Shown: piece by piece, positions 1 to 6,550 of the stretch
How positions within the stretch are numbered: the first letter of the stretch is position 1
How the letters are laid out: each line of letters starts with the position of its first letter
Source: Candidatus Acetothermia bacterium
Lineage (GTDB): Bacteria > Bipolaricaulota > Bipolaricaulia > UBA7950 > UBA9294
NCBI GenBank assembly: GCA_003545155.1
Contig: DQCH01000068.1
Span: 1-10,592 of the forward strand
DNA: 10,592 bases
Direction of reading: 5' to 3'
Position numbers and translations under genes: made by a program
Notes under the pieces: model-generated
Told to the model about the DNA's origin: nothing
What the model saw: only the letters and a program-made list of their open reading frames with translations
The model's database searches: none

Positions 1-121
1 TCTTGCCGGCGCCGTTCGGCCCGAGAAATCCGAAAATCTCCCCTTTCTCGACCTCGAGGTTAAGGTCGTTTACTGCTACCAAGTCACCGAACCGGCGTGT
101 CAGTCCTTGGGTTTTGATCAT
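1..121 (-). CDS. ABC transporter ATP-binding protein, N-terminal 40 residues (partial)
   Basis: Only the first 40 codons lie in the window; the gene continues past position 1. The translation starts MIKTQGLTRRFGDLVAVNDL and reaches a Walker A motif, GPNGAGK, at about residues 34-40, which binds the ATP phosphates. The 'LTRRFG...AVNDL' opening followed by 'GEIFGFLGPNGAGK' is typical of ATPases of ABC-2 type exporters (DrrA/CcmA-like), but the signature and Walker B motifs are outside the window, so the substrate is unknown. The ATG (121-119) shares ATGA with the stop of the upstream small gene, which implies translational coupling. A GAAGAG sequence just upstream can serve as ribosome binding site. 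The family call is firm; the subfamily is an inference. Confidence 0.9.
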   Translation of the reverse strand, partial: MIKTQGLTRRFGDLVAVNDLNLEVEKGEIFGFLGPNGAGK

Positions 122-339
122 TTCATCTCTTCGTACTTCGAGGCCTCGATCTGCTCGCGGAGGCGATCCTTCTGTGAGAGGGGAACAGGCTCGCTCTGAG
201 GGGCCTCTCCTTTGTGGACCGATTGGCCCGCTGTCTTGACGAGGCCGAGCTTCTTTGCGATGAACTTAAAGTTGATCGTGATCCCCAACGCCCAGGCGAT
301 GAACAGATGGTCTTTATCACTCCAAACTGGAAGTTCCAT
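118..339 (-). CDS. Small protein of unknown function (73 aa), left copy, coupled to the ABC ATPase
   Basis: This 73-residue protein is not recognised. It has a short polar N-terminus (MELPVWSDKDH), a hydrophobic/aromatic stretch at about residues 12-27 ending in lysines that could be one weak membrane segment, a variable linker at about 44-58, and a charged helical C-terminus (DRLREQIEASKYEEMK). The frame is supported in three ways: GGAG lies 5 nt before the ATG, the stop overlaps the ABC ATPase start by ATGA, and a second copy at 6577-6810 keeps the same frame. The start lies 23 nt inside the 3' end of an acetyltransferase sequence in another frame. Its position next to the ATPase suggests an accessory membrane protein of that exporter, but this is only inference. 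The longer overlapping frame beginning with GTG at 350 lacks such a ribosome binding site. Confidence 0.65.
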   Translation of the reverse strand: MELPVWSDKDHLFIAWALGITINFKFIAKKLGLVKTAGQSVHKGEAPQSEPVPLSQKDRLREQIEASKYEEMK

Positions 340-464
340 CTTTTCTCCACTCCGATCTCAGAATTCCCATGATCAGATTATCGTAGTAGCGGCCGTTGCG
401 GAAGTAGGCCTCGCGCTTTGTTTCCTCATGGGTAAATCCTGCCTTCTCGTAGGCGCGCCGCCCC
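126..464. repeat. Left copy of a 339-bp direct repeat flanking the mannose cassette
   Basis: Aligns without gaps to 6597-6935 at a constant offset of 6471. By hand I count 19 mismatches in 339 positions, about 94% identity. From 205 to 454 there is one mismatch (position 335) in 250, while 13 mismatches fall in 170-204. Homology stops at about 126 on the left, just before the ABC ATPase start, and at about 464 on the right, inside the acetyltransferase sequence. The repeat holds most of the small gene plus the 3' end of the GNAT gene. Confidence 0.95.
317..464 (-). pseudogene. 3' fragment of a GNAT acetyltransferase gene
   Basis: The fragment encodes the last ~46 residues of the acetyltransferase that is intact at 6788-7345, from about RAYEKAGF (the conserved GNAT C-terminal YEKAGF segment) to TSSLE and the same stop. 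The first ~139 residues, including the acetyl-CoA binding loop, are missing, so it cannot be an active enzyme. Homology to the intact copy ends abruptly near 464, where it abuts an antitoxin fragment on the opposite strand. From 340 to 454 there is no difference from the intact copy, so the fragment has had little time to decay. An open frame continues into the antisense of the antitoxin fragment, but this is chimeric and probably meaningless. Confidence 0.9.
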
Positions 465-479
465 GGGCAAGACCAGAGG

Positions 480-608
480 CGTGTCAATGTGGATTTTCCT
501 GTGTGGATGATTGCCTCACTGGATAAGGAAGCCAAGCGACTGGGTGTGCCCAGGCAATCCCTGATCAAGATGCTGATTGCTCAACATCTTGATAAAACCC
601 ACGCTTGA
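480..608 (+). pseudogene. 3' fragment of a ribbon-helix-helix (CopG-like) antitoxin gene
   Basis: Reading plus-strand codons from 480 gives RVNVDFPVWMIASLDKEAKR, followed by a second helix LGVPRQSLIKMLIAQHLDKT and a TGA at 606-608. This beta-strand plus two-helix pattern, with 'RVNVDFP.WM...LD.EA..LGV.RQSLIK', is characteristic of RHH-fold antitoxins of type II toxin-antitoxin systems; the strand contacts operator DNA and the helices dimerise. No start codon with a ribosome binding site precedes it. The upstream codons run straight into the broken acetyltransferase sequence, so the 5' end has been lost. No toxin gene is visible next to it. The antitoxin family is recognised from memory of the motif; its original partner toxin is unknown. 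Confidence 0.7.
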
Positions 609-736
609 TCGGAAATTGGTCTTCTGCGGCGATGTATGTCCGGGGGACCAGAAAAAAAGGTGATCCTTAGCGTGTCACAAGAGCGCCCCATGTTAGCTCG
701 GTCTCAGCGCCCCGTAGCGCGTCGATCCCCGCTCGC
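609..736. other. Short non-coding spacer between antitoxin fragment and manC 3' end
   Basis: This 128-bp spacer separates converging 3' ends. I see no gene. It contains a weak terminator-like element (652-678) and a GC-rich self-complementary segment (GCGC-CCCGTA-GCGC, 707-720) of uncertain meaning. Confidence 0.5.
652..678 (-). terminator. Weak candidate terminator after manC
   Basis: On the minus strand a GTGA/TCAC pairing (678-675 with 663-660, 11-nt loop) is followed after one base by seven T residues (658-652). The four-pair stem is short, so termination would be inefficient and read-through toward the ABC transporter genes is likely. The U-run is the main support. Confidence 0.3.
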
Positions 737-1822
737 TCACCTCTCTTTTGTGTACTTTTCAATGAGCCTTTTTACCTCCTGTGCGCGGCCCTTGTCCATC
801 ACCAGCAGGATGTCATCGGTATCTACAATGACAAGATCCGATAGCCCAAGGGTAGCCACCAATCGGTCCTTGACGTCCGCGTGCTTGGAGAGGATGATGC
901 TGTTTGCCGTATCGATCCCGATGTGATGGGCCTGAATGACGTTTCCTTCTCCGTCTATCTCGAGAATCTCATTCAGCACGGTCCAGCCGCCGACGTCACT
1001 CCAGCCGATCTCTCCGGTGGGGAGCACCAAGACGCAATCGCTCTTCTCCATCACTCCGTAGTCGATCGAAATTATGTCTTGCTGACGATAGATCCGCGCA
1101 AGTGCTTCTTCATAGTCAGGCGCTCCGACTCGTTCCTCGATCGTCATTAAACCAGCGTGCAGGCTTGGCATCTGCACTTTCATCTCACGGAGGATCGTAT
1201 CGACTCGCCAGATGAACATCCCGCTATTCCAGAAGTAGCCGCCTTCGTCTAAGAACCGCTTTGCCGTTTCTTTATCGGGCTTCTCGATGAATCGCTCCAC
1301 CTCCAGCACCTCGGACTCCACGACGGCACCGCTCTTTGGCCACGGGGTGGATGCCTGGATGTACCCGTACCCGGTGGCCGGGTGATCCGGCGTGATTCCC
1401 AGGGTCACCAGGTGTGTTCCCTCCGCGGCGAGCGTTGCCGCCTTCTCAAGAAGCTTCAGGAAGCGATCTTTATCTTTAACCACGTGGTCTGCCGGAAGGA
1501 CGATCATCACTCCTTCAGGGTCTATCCGCGAAAGTCTCAACGCTGCTAGGCCCACACAGGGTGCCGTTCCCCGTCCCATTGGCTCAACGATGATGTTATC
1601 CGGTGGCAAAGAGGGGAGTTGTTCGAGCACAACCTCTACGTGCTCCTTCCCGACCACCACGTAGGTCTTCTCAGGGGGTATCAGCAGGGTAACTCGCTCT
1701 ACCGTTTCCTGAAGCAGCGTCTGCTCTCCGTGCAACGTCAGGAACTGCTTCGGCCTCTTTTTTGTGCTTAAGGGCCACAGCCGCTTGCCCTGTCCACCGG
1801 CCATGATCGCCGCAAAGCGCAT
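737..1822 (-). CDS. manC: Mannose-1-phosphate guanylyltransferase (GDP-mannose pyrophosphorylase)
   Basis: Makes GDP-mannose and pyrophosphate from GTP and alpha-mannose 1-phosphate in the cytoplasm, supplying mannosyltransferases. The protein begins MRFAAIMAGGQGKRLWPLST, containing the nucleotidyltransferase signature GGxGxRLWPLS with its catalytic Arg and the following KRPKQF. Further family motifs are LPADH (about residue 110), FIEKPD (about 180), WNSGMFIW (about 200) and GWSDVGGW (about 275). At 361 residues it is the short form: the C-terminal phosphomannose isomerase/cupin domain of ~470-residue AlgA/ManC proteins is absent. It is last in the four-gene operon, 30 nt after the fused glycosyltransferase. 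The start was chosen at the second of two in-frame ATGs (1828 and 1822) because AGGAGG abuts the first and is 6 nt from the second. Confidence 0.95.
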   Translation of the reverse strand: MRFAAIMAGGQGKRLWPLSTKKRPKQFLTLHGEQTLLQETVERVTLLIPPEKTYVVVGKEHVEVVLEQLPSLPPDNIIVEPMGRGTAPCVGLAALRLSRIDPEGVMIVLPADHVVKDKDRFLKLLEKAATLAAEGTHLVTLGITPDHPATGYGYIQASTPWPKSGAVVESEVLEVERFIEKPDKETAKRFLDEGGYFWNSGMFIWRVDTILREMKVQMPSLHAGLMTIEERVGAPDYEEALARIYRQQDIISIDYGVMEKSDCVLVLPTGEIGWSDVGGWTVLNEILEIDGEGNVIQAHHIGIDTANSIILSKHADVKDRLVATLGLSDLVIVDTDDILLVMDKGRAQEVKRLIEKYTKER

Positions 1823-1828
1823 CGTCAT

Positions 1829-1834
1829 CCTCCT
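1829..1834 (-). promoter_or_regulatory. Ribosome binding site that decides the manC start
   Basis: AGGAGG on the minus strand touches the ATG at 1828-1826 with no spacer and lies 6 nt before the in-frame ATG at 1822-1820. Only the second gives normal spacing, so the protein probably starts MRFAAIMAGG rather than MTMRFAAIMAGG. Confidence 0.75.
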
Positions 1835-1852
1835 ACCCTCAAAAGGACACGG

Positions 1853-4120
1853 TTAAATCGGTGAATGCTTCTCATGGAGGATCTTATGGACGCGATGGAG
1901 CGCCATCAGCCAGGAGAGGGTCGATTCTGCCCCCTGATTTTGGTTGACCCCGGCTGAATGCAAACCGTCCCTGCACCCCCCGGTTTGGAGGTCGACGAGG
2001 GCTTGGTGGACGTCGTTTTGTCCGAAGAACCAGTCGAAGCATAATTCAATTGATTTAAACCATTCCTTTCCCTGTGTCACGAGATAGGCCTCATAGCAGG
2101 CGTCAATGAGCGCCGCGACTTCAATCGGTTGCTGGTCAAATCGGGCCCTCTCCCCTCCCCTCTTTAACCAGCCGTTGTTGCCGATGAGCGAGAGGTTTCC
2201 CTCTTGCGCATCGGTTTGGATCTCAAGGAGCCAGTTAAGAGATCGCGACCCTTGGTGGCACATGTCATCTTCGGTGAGGTAGTGCCCGGCGGCAATGAGC
2301 GCCTGCGGCAACCGGGCGTTGTCATAGGTGACGATATCCTCGCCCCATGGCCAGTCGGCCGATCTATTATCGATAAAGGACTTCAAAAGACGCTGGGCTA
2401 AGATGATGCAAATGCGTTGGGCCTCACGGTCACCACTAAAGCGCTCCAGGTAGGCCAAAGAGCCGAGGATGGAGTAGGCCCACGCCCGCGGCGAGGTGAA
2501 AGATTTGCAGACCGGCAATGCCTGCTGGAACATCTGGGTGGTGAGCCCCAGGATCGAGTCAAAAGGAGAGTGAGCCACCGCAGTTCCCAGGGCCCACAGC
2601 GTCCGTGCATGGCTATCCTCCGATCCTACCTCCTCAATAAAGTGCCGGTCATAGGCCATGAAGTTTTGCACGCGGCCACTCTCCTTGTCCAAGGCATAAT
2701 TGAGAAAAGAGAGGTAGCGCTGCAATAGCGGCAAGATTTCCTCGTCTTTGAATAGTTCCCAGTTCATGATGGCCACCACCACGGCGCGGGCATTGTCATC
2801 GGTAGTGTAGCCATGCCGGCGATCCGGCGTGGTGAAGACCGCGTGTTGCAGGATTCCCGTGTCATCGGTCAAGAGGCGCAGGTGGTCCAGCTTGATCTCC
2901 GGTAGGGAGGGTCGCGCGGTCCGCTCCCTTATGCGCAGGCCGATAGCTGGCTCCCGACATTCCTGTAGCGCACGTCTGAAGGCCTCGATGTAGGCTCCGG
3001 CCACCTCGCGCCACACCATCTGCCGCCCGAACTGATAGGCGCGCTTACGCAGGGCATCCCGCTCCGTCTCATTATCGAGGAGCTCACGCAGTTGGCGCGC
3101 TAAGGCATCTGGATCCCGGAACGGTACCAGATGCCCCCTCCCTTCGGCCAGCAGCTCTTGCGCATACCAGTAAGGCGTGGAGACGATCGCCTTGCCGCAG
3201 GCCACGGCATAGGCCAACGTCCCCGAGGTGATCTGCTCCTTCGCCAGATAAGGAGTTAGGTAGATATCCGCCGCGACCAGAAATCGGATCAGTTGTTCCA
3301 GGCTGACAAAGCGGTTATAGAAGACGACGTGCTCCTCCAGTCCCTTGCGCTTGACCAGCCTCTCCAAGGAGAGGCGATACTCCTCACCGAAGCGCCGTTT
3401 CACTTCGGGATGGGTCGCGCCGAGCACGATAAAGAGCAGGTCGGGAAACTCGTTTACCAAAAAGGCTATCGCCTCGATCGCTCCTTCAATGCCCTTATTG
3501 GGATTGAGCAGGCCAAAGGAAAGGATCACCCGCCGCCCCTCGGCTTGGAATTGGTCCTTTGTATAGGCAGGATCGAGAAAGGGCACATCCGGGGCGCCAT
3601 GGTGGATCAGGAGGATCTTCTCCGCTGGGACGTCATAGACATCCACTAACAGCTCTATCGCTTTTTGCGCCATCACCACTACGAGCGTGGAACGCGAACA
3701 GACGGCCTTCAACGTTTCCAGTTGTCCTTTGGTGGGTTCCTGGAGGACGGTATGCAGTGTGGTCACTACAGGTCTTGTTAGATTGCCGAGCAGGTCAAGA
3801 ATGTAGGCCCCATCGTCCCCTCCGAAGATGCCAAACTCGTGCTGCAAGCAGACGACCTCGATTTCAGAGAGGTTGAGGAAATCGGCTGCCTCCCGGTAAT
3901 CCATTTGCTGCTGAGCCTGAATCTCAAACGGGACCTCAGGGTCATAGTTGTAACTCTTTTGGCCGTTGCTCAGGGCGACCACGCGTACGGTCTCAGTTGT
4001 GCCGATGGCTCCCCCTTGAAGCTGAGCGATCCCCTTGGCCAGGGCGTGGGTGAACGTCCCGATACCGCATTGGCGCGGGGGGTAGGTCCCGACGAAGGCT
4101 ACCTGGATCGGTTTTAGCAC
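1853..4120 (-). CDS. Two-domain GT4 glycosyltransferase with a C-terminal helical (six-hairpin-like) domain
   Basis: A 755-residue cytoplasmic protein. Residues ~1-390 are a GT-B, GT4-type glycosyltransferase: an N-terminal GTYPPRQCGIGTF glycine-rich loop, LQHEFG (~92-97), HHGAPD (~173-178), a 'SFGLLNPNKG' domain-2 start (~201) and the nucleotide-sugar site around 290-325. The usual EX7E motif has Glu295 but Ala303 in place of the second Glu. Residues ~405-755 form a second, mainly helical domain with TTDDNARA (~439-446), SEDSHARTLWALG (~500-512), PWGEDIVTYDNARL (~591-604) and NQGAESTLSWLMALH (~728-742). These spaced aromatic/acidic helices resemble alpha/alpha-barrel carbohydrate-active folds. 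It starts at GTG, 14 nt after the upstream stop, with AGAGG close before it. Mannosyl transfer is inferred from the neighbours; donor, acceptor and second-domain activity are unknown. Confidence 0.85.
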   Translation of the reverse strand: MLKPIQVAFVGTYPPRQCGIGTFTHALAKGIAQLQGGAIGTTETVRVVALSNGQKSYNYDPEVPFEIQAQQQMDYREAADFLNLSEIEVVCLQHEFGIFGGDDGAYILDLLGNLTRPVVTTLHTVLQEPTKGQLETLKAVCSRSTLVVVMAQKAIELLVDVYDVPAEKILLIHHGAPDVPFLDPAYTKDQFQAEGRRVILSFGLLNPNKGIEGAIEAIAFLVNEFPDLLFIVLGATHPEVKRRFGEEYRLSLERLVKRKGLEEHVVFYNRFVSLEQLIRFLVAADIYLTPYLAKEQITSGTLAYAVACGKAIVSTPYWYAQELLAEGRGHLVPFRDPDALARQLRELLDNETERDALRKRAYQFGRQMVWREVAGAYIEAFRRALQECREPAIGLRIRERTARPSLPEIKLDHLRLLTDDTGILQHAVFTTPDRRHGYTTDDNARAVVVAIMNWELFKDEEILPLLQRYLSFLNYALDKESGRVQNFMAYDRHFIEEVGSEDSHARTLWALGTAVAHSPFDSILGLTTQMFQQALPVCKSFTSPRAWAYSILGSLAYLERFSGDREAQRICIILAQRLLKSFIDNRSADWPWGEDIVTYDNARLPQALIAAGHYLTEDDMCHQGSRSLNWLLEIQTDAQEGNLSLIGNNGWLKRGGERARFDQQPIEVAALIDACYEAYLVTQGKEWFKSIELCFDWFFGQNDVHQALVDLQTGGCRDGLHSAGVNQNQGAESTLSWLMALHRVHKILHEKHSPI

Positions 4121-4134
4121 CGCCTCTTGTTTAG

Positions 4135-5169
4135 CTATGATGCCTCCTTTCCTCCCCCCAAAATCTCCTCATAGACTCGCAGATACTCCTCGACCATCCG
4201 TCCTTGGGTAAAGTGTTCCTCCACCCAGGCTCGACATCTTTTCCGATCGATGTCGTCGATCCTCTGCAAGCTTTCTATGGCCTCTTCCAAACTATCGACC
4301 AAGAAGCCCGTCTCCCCATCGCGGATCACCTCAGGCATCGCCCCGCGGCGGATCGCGATGACCGGCGTGCCGCAGGCCATCGCCTCCACCACCGCCAGGC
4401 CGAAGGGTTCATCGAAGTTGATCAGGTGCAAAAATGCCTTGGCATTCCCCATCAACGACGCCCGCTCGCGTTTATCAATGGTCCCCATGTACTTAACACT
4501 CACCCCATCAACATAGGGCTTAACCCTCTCCTCAAAATACCGGCGGTCATGCAGCAGACCGGCGATGACAAGCGGCATTTCCGCTTTTTTAGCGACCTGG
4601 ATTGCCTCATAAGTCCCCTTATCTGGATGGATCCTCCCCAGGAATAGCAGGTAATCGCCACCCTTTTCATTAAATGGGAAATCCTCAAGTGAGATCCCAT
4701 GGTAGGCGGTTGCGATATAGTTCAGGCCAGGATGGCGACTCGCGTTGGAGATCGAGACATAGTATACCCGATGGTTGTATTTGCGATAGACCGGCAGGAT
4801 CTGGGGTGAGGAGAAGCCGTGGATGGTGGTAAGGACCGGCGTCGAAACTAGACGAGAGTAGGTGAGGGGAAGGAAGTCAAAATGGTTATGGATCAGATCG
4901 AACTCCCCCGCGTGTTCGAAGACCTCCGAGATATGGAGGCATTCCCAGACCTTGGGATCGAGCTCTGGGTCCTCCGAGTAGGGACGAGGGCAGATCCAGT
5001 GAAGCTTCCCGGCAGTCTGAGAGTCACCGGTGGCGAAGAGCGTCACATCGACACCTCGATGAACGAGCCCCTCGGTTAAGGTACCGGCCACCTGCTCATA
5101 GGCGCCATAATGGCGCGGCGGGACCCGCCAGGAGATCGGCGCGAGCATGGCGATCCTCAGTTTAGCCAT
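4135..5169 (-). CDS. GT4 family glycosyltransferase (probable mannosyltransferase)
   Basis: A 344-residue retaining glycosyltransferase of the GT-B fold. The N-terminal half shows RIAMLAPISWRVPPRHYGAY (acceptor-side loop, ~5-24), DLIHNHFDFLP (~91-101) and TIHGFS (~115-120). The C-terminal half begins LLFLGRIHPDKG (~174-185) and carries an intact EX7E motif, Glu254-PFGLAVV-Glu262, followed by AMACGTPVIA, which holds the nucleotide-sugar donor. No membrane segment is seen. Its start overlaps the stop of the GH130 gene by 8 nt, with GGAG 6 nt upstream, so the two are translationally coupled. Its downstream neighbour begins 14 nt later. GDP-mannose is the likely donor because manC is in the same operon; this is inference, as GT4 enzymes use many donors. 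Confidence 0.9.
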   Translation of the reverse strand: MAKLRIAMLAPISWRVPPRHYGAYEQVAGTLTEGLVHRGVDVTLFATGDSQTAGKLHWICPRPYSEDPELDPKVWECLHISEVFEHAGEFDLIHNHFDFLPLTYSRLVSTPVLTTIHGFSSPQILPVYRKYNHRVYYVSISNASRHPGLNYIATAYHGISLEDFPFNEKGGDYLLFLGRIHPDKGTYEAIQVAKKAEMPLVIAGLLHDRRYFEERVKPYVDGVSVKYMGTIDKRERASLMGNAKAFLHLINFDEPFGLAVVEAMACGTPVIAIRRGAMPEVIRDGETGFLVDSLEEAIESLQRIDDIDRKRCRAWVEEHFTQGRMVEEYLRVYEEILGGGKEAS

Positions 5170-6136
5170 GAGGTTCTCCCGCCGTTGGGGAGGGGCAAGA
5201 GAGGAGGAAGCTTAAGACCTGGTCCATATCGGCTGTGGCCAATCCAACAGTTGTATCCGTGATCCCATAATAGAGACGGAGCTCCCCCGTCTTCTCCTCG
5301 AAGATCGCCCCGCTGGGGAAGGTGACCCCCGGCACATCGCCGAGTTGCTCATACGACTTTCTCGGCCCCAGGACCCATTCATCGCTTCTTCTTTGCACCT
5401 TCCAGGGTTCCTCCAGATCCAGCAGCGCGAGGCCGATCCGGTAGATGCTCCCCGAGGCGGTTACGCGAACCCCATGATAGATGATCAACCAGCCTTCGGG
5501 GGTCTCAATCGGTTGCGTGCCCAGGCCCACGCGATGGCAGTCCCACCACCCTGGTCTTGTGGGGATCAGCACCCGATGGTCTCCCCAATGCCTCAGGTCG
5601 GGGGAGAAGGAGATCCAAATATCGCCTTCTCCGCGGATGATCGGGCGATGGATTAGGGCGTAGCGTCCGTTGAACCGCCGCGGAAAGAGGGAGGCATCCT
5701 TGTCCTCAGGTGGCACAATGGGCCCTATCCGAGTAAATTTTTTGAAGTCCTGCGTCAGCGCCAGGGAGACGAGCGGCCCGCTGCTGGAAAAGGAGACGTA
5801 GGTGATCGCGTATTCTCCCCGCTCATCCAGCCAAACGATCCGCGGGTCCTCCAGGCCCCATCTCTCCTCATGGGCATTCCTGTCTGGCTCCAAGGCTGGA
5901 TGCGGCTCCCACCGCCAATCCGTCTTGCCATCCTTACTCCTGGCGATGGCGAGGTGGGAGAAGCCACGCATATCTTCGACACGCACCAAGAGGAGCGTCT
6001 CACCATCTACCTCTGTGGCCCCGGGGTTGAAGACCGCGTTTACCGGGTAAGGCCACTGCTCTGGGGAGAGGATGGGGTTCTTCTCATACCGCCGAAAAAG
6101 GGGATGATGTCGCTTGAAATTACTCTCTTTTTCCAT
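5162..6136 (-). CDS. GH130 family beta-mannoside phosphorylase/mannosidase
   Basis: A 324-residue five-bladed beta-propeller enzyme. GH130 members mostly split beta-mannosides with phosphate, releasing alpha-mannose 1-phosphate; some subgroups hydrolyse instead. Family landmarks are NPILSPEQWPYPVNAVFNPG (~20-39), LLVRVED (~49-55), GLEDPRI (94-100, containing the conserved catalytic-type Asp97), KDASLFPRR (~146-154), HRP (~163-165), GLGTQPIETPEGWL.IYHG (~204-222) and GVTFPSGAIF (~270-279). The Arg and His residues at ~153-164 would fit phosphate binding, but phosphorylase versus hydrolase was not resolved. There is no signal peptide, so it is intracellular. The start ATG follows AGAGGA by about 7 nt. 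It is first in the operon with two glycosyltransferases and manC. The linkage (beta-1,2 or beta-1,4) cannot be read from sequence. Confidence 0.92.
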   Translation of the reverse strand: MEKESNFKRHHPLFRRYEKNPILSPEQWPYPVNAVFNPGATEVDGETLLLVRVEDMRGFSHLAIARSKDGKTDWRWEPHPALEPDRNAHEERWGLEDPRIVWLDERGEYAITYVSFSSSGPLVSLALTQDFKKFTRIGPIVPPEDKDASLFPRRFNGRYALIHRPIIRGEGDIWISFSPDLRHWGDHRVLIPTRPGWWDCHRVGLGTQPIETPEGWLIIYHGVRVTASGSIYRIGLALLDLEEPWKVQRRSDEWVLGPRKSYEQLGDVPGVTFPSGAIFEEKTGELRLYYGITDTTVGLATADMDQVLSFLLSCPSPTAGEPHG

Positions 6137-6263
6137 TTAATTCCTCTTCAAATACTCGAAGGCATGTTTTCTCCCTATATCGTAATCGTCCCTTAAAGGT
6201 CGTGCCTGAGAATGAATTCTTCATGGCTTTTCCCAACCCCCTACAATAATTGCCTCAGAAACG

Positions 6264-6292
6264 AGTATATCGTCGCGCTGCGGTATAGACAA
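6264..6292 (-). promoter_or_regulatory. Sigma-70-type promoter candidate for the GH130-GT-GT-manC operon
   Basis: On the minus strand TTGTCT (6292-6287; 4 of 6 to TTGACA) is followed after exactly 17 nt by TATACT (6269-6264; 5 of 6 to TATAAT). Transcription would start near 6257, leaving a leader of about 120 nt before the GH130 ATG at 6136. Spacing is ideal and the orientation fits the operon. Confidence 0.5.
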
Positions 6293-6541
6293 CCAAATTG
6301 GTGATCATACTGCAGTCTGTTATTCAAACTCCTTGCTTTACCATTGACTGGTTCTAACTAGATTACTATTTGGGTTGGGGCGGAGTTCTTTTCTTGCTGT
6401 CGCGGGAGATTGAGGTTGCTACTCCTCCTATCTCACCATGGATCTGGCTTTGCACTCTTGCCTTCGGCCCCACCCAGGAACAAAAAGGCTCCTTTCTACC
6501 CTAAAAAACTATAGTGCAATAAGCACCAGGCAACCGCTCTT

Positions 6542-6550
6542 ATTATACCA
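6542..6550 (-). promoter_or_regulatory. Extended -10 promoter candidate at the cassette edge
   Basis: The minus strand reads TGG-TATAAT, an extended -10 element with a perfect hexamer. No good -35 hexamer stands at 16-18 nt. It points into the mannose operon and would give a leader of about 400 nt. It lies between the second copy of the small gene and the cassette. Confidence 0.35.

Noticed and set aside
123..350. Alternative 75-aa minus-strand frame over the small gene (also 6543-6821)
   Set aside because: It starts at GTG with no properly placed ribosome binding site, and it does not couple to the ABC ATPase start, unlike the 118-339 frame.
317..568. 83-aa minus-strand frame joining antisense of the antitoxin fragment to the GNAT tail
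   Set aside because: It is a chimera across the rearrangement junction; its N-terminal third is the antisense of the antitoxin codons and there is no ribosome binding site.
6340..6375. Plus-strand TTGACT -35-like hexamer
   Set aside because: No acceptable -10 follows at normal spacing (TATTTG only) and no plus-strand gene lies downstream.
6476..6505. Terminator-like AAAGG-CT-CCTTT in the cassette leader
   Set aside because: The loop would be two bases, too small to fold, and the pairing is short.
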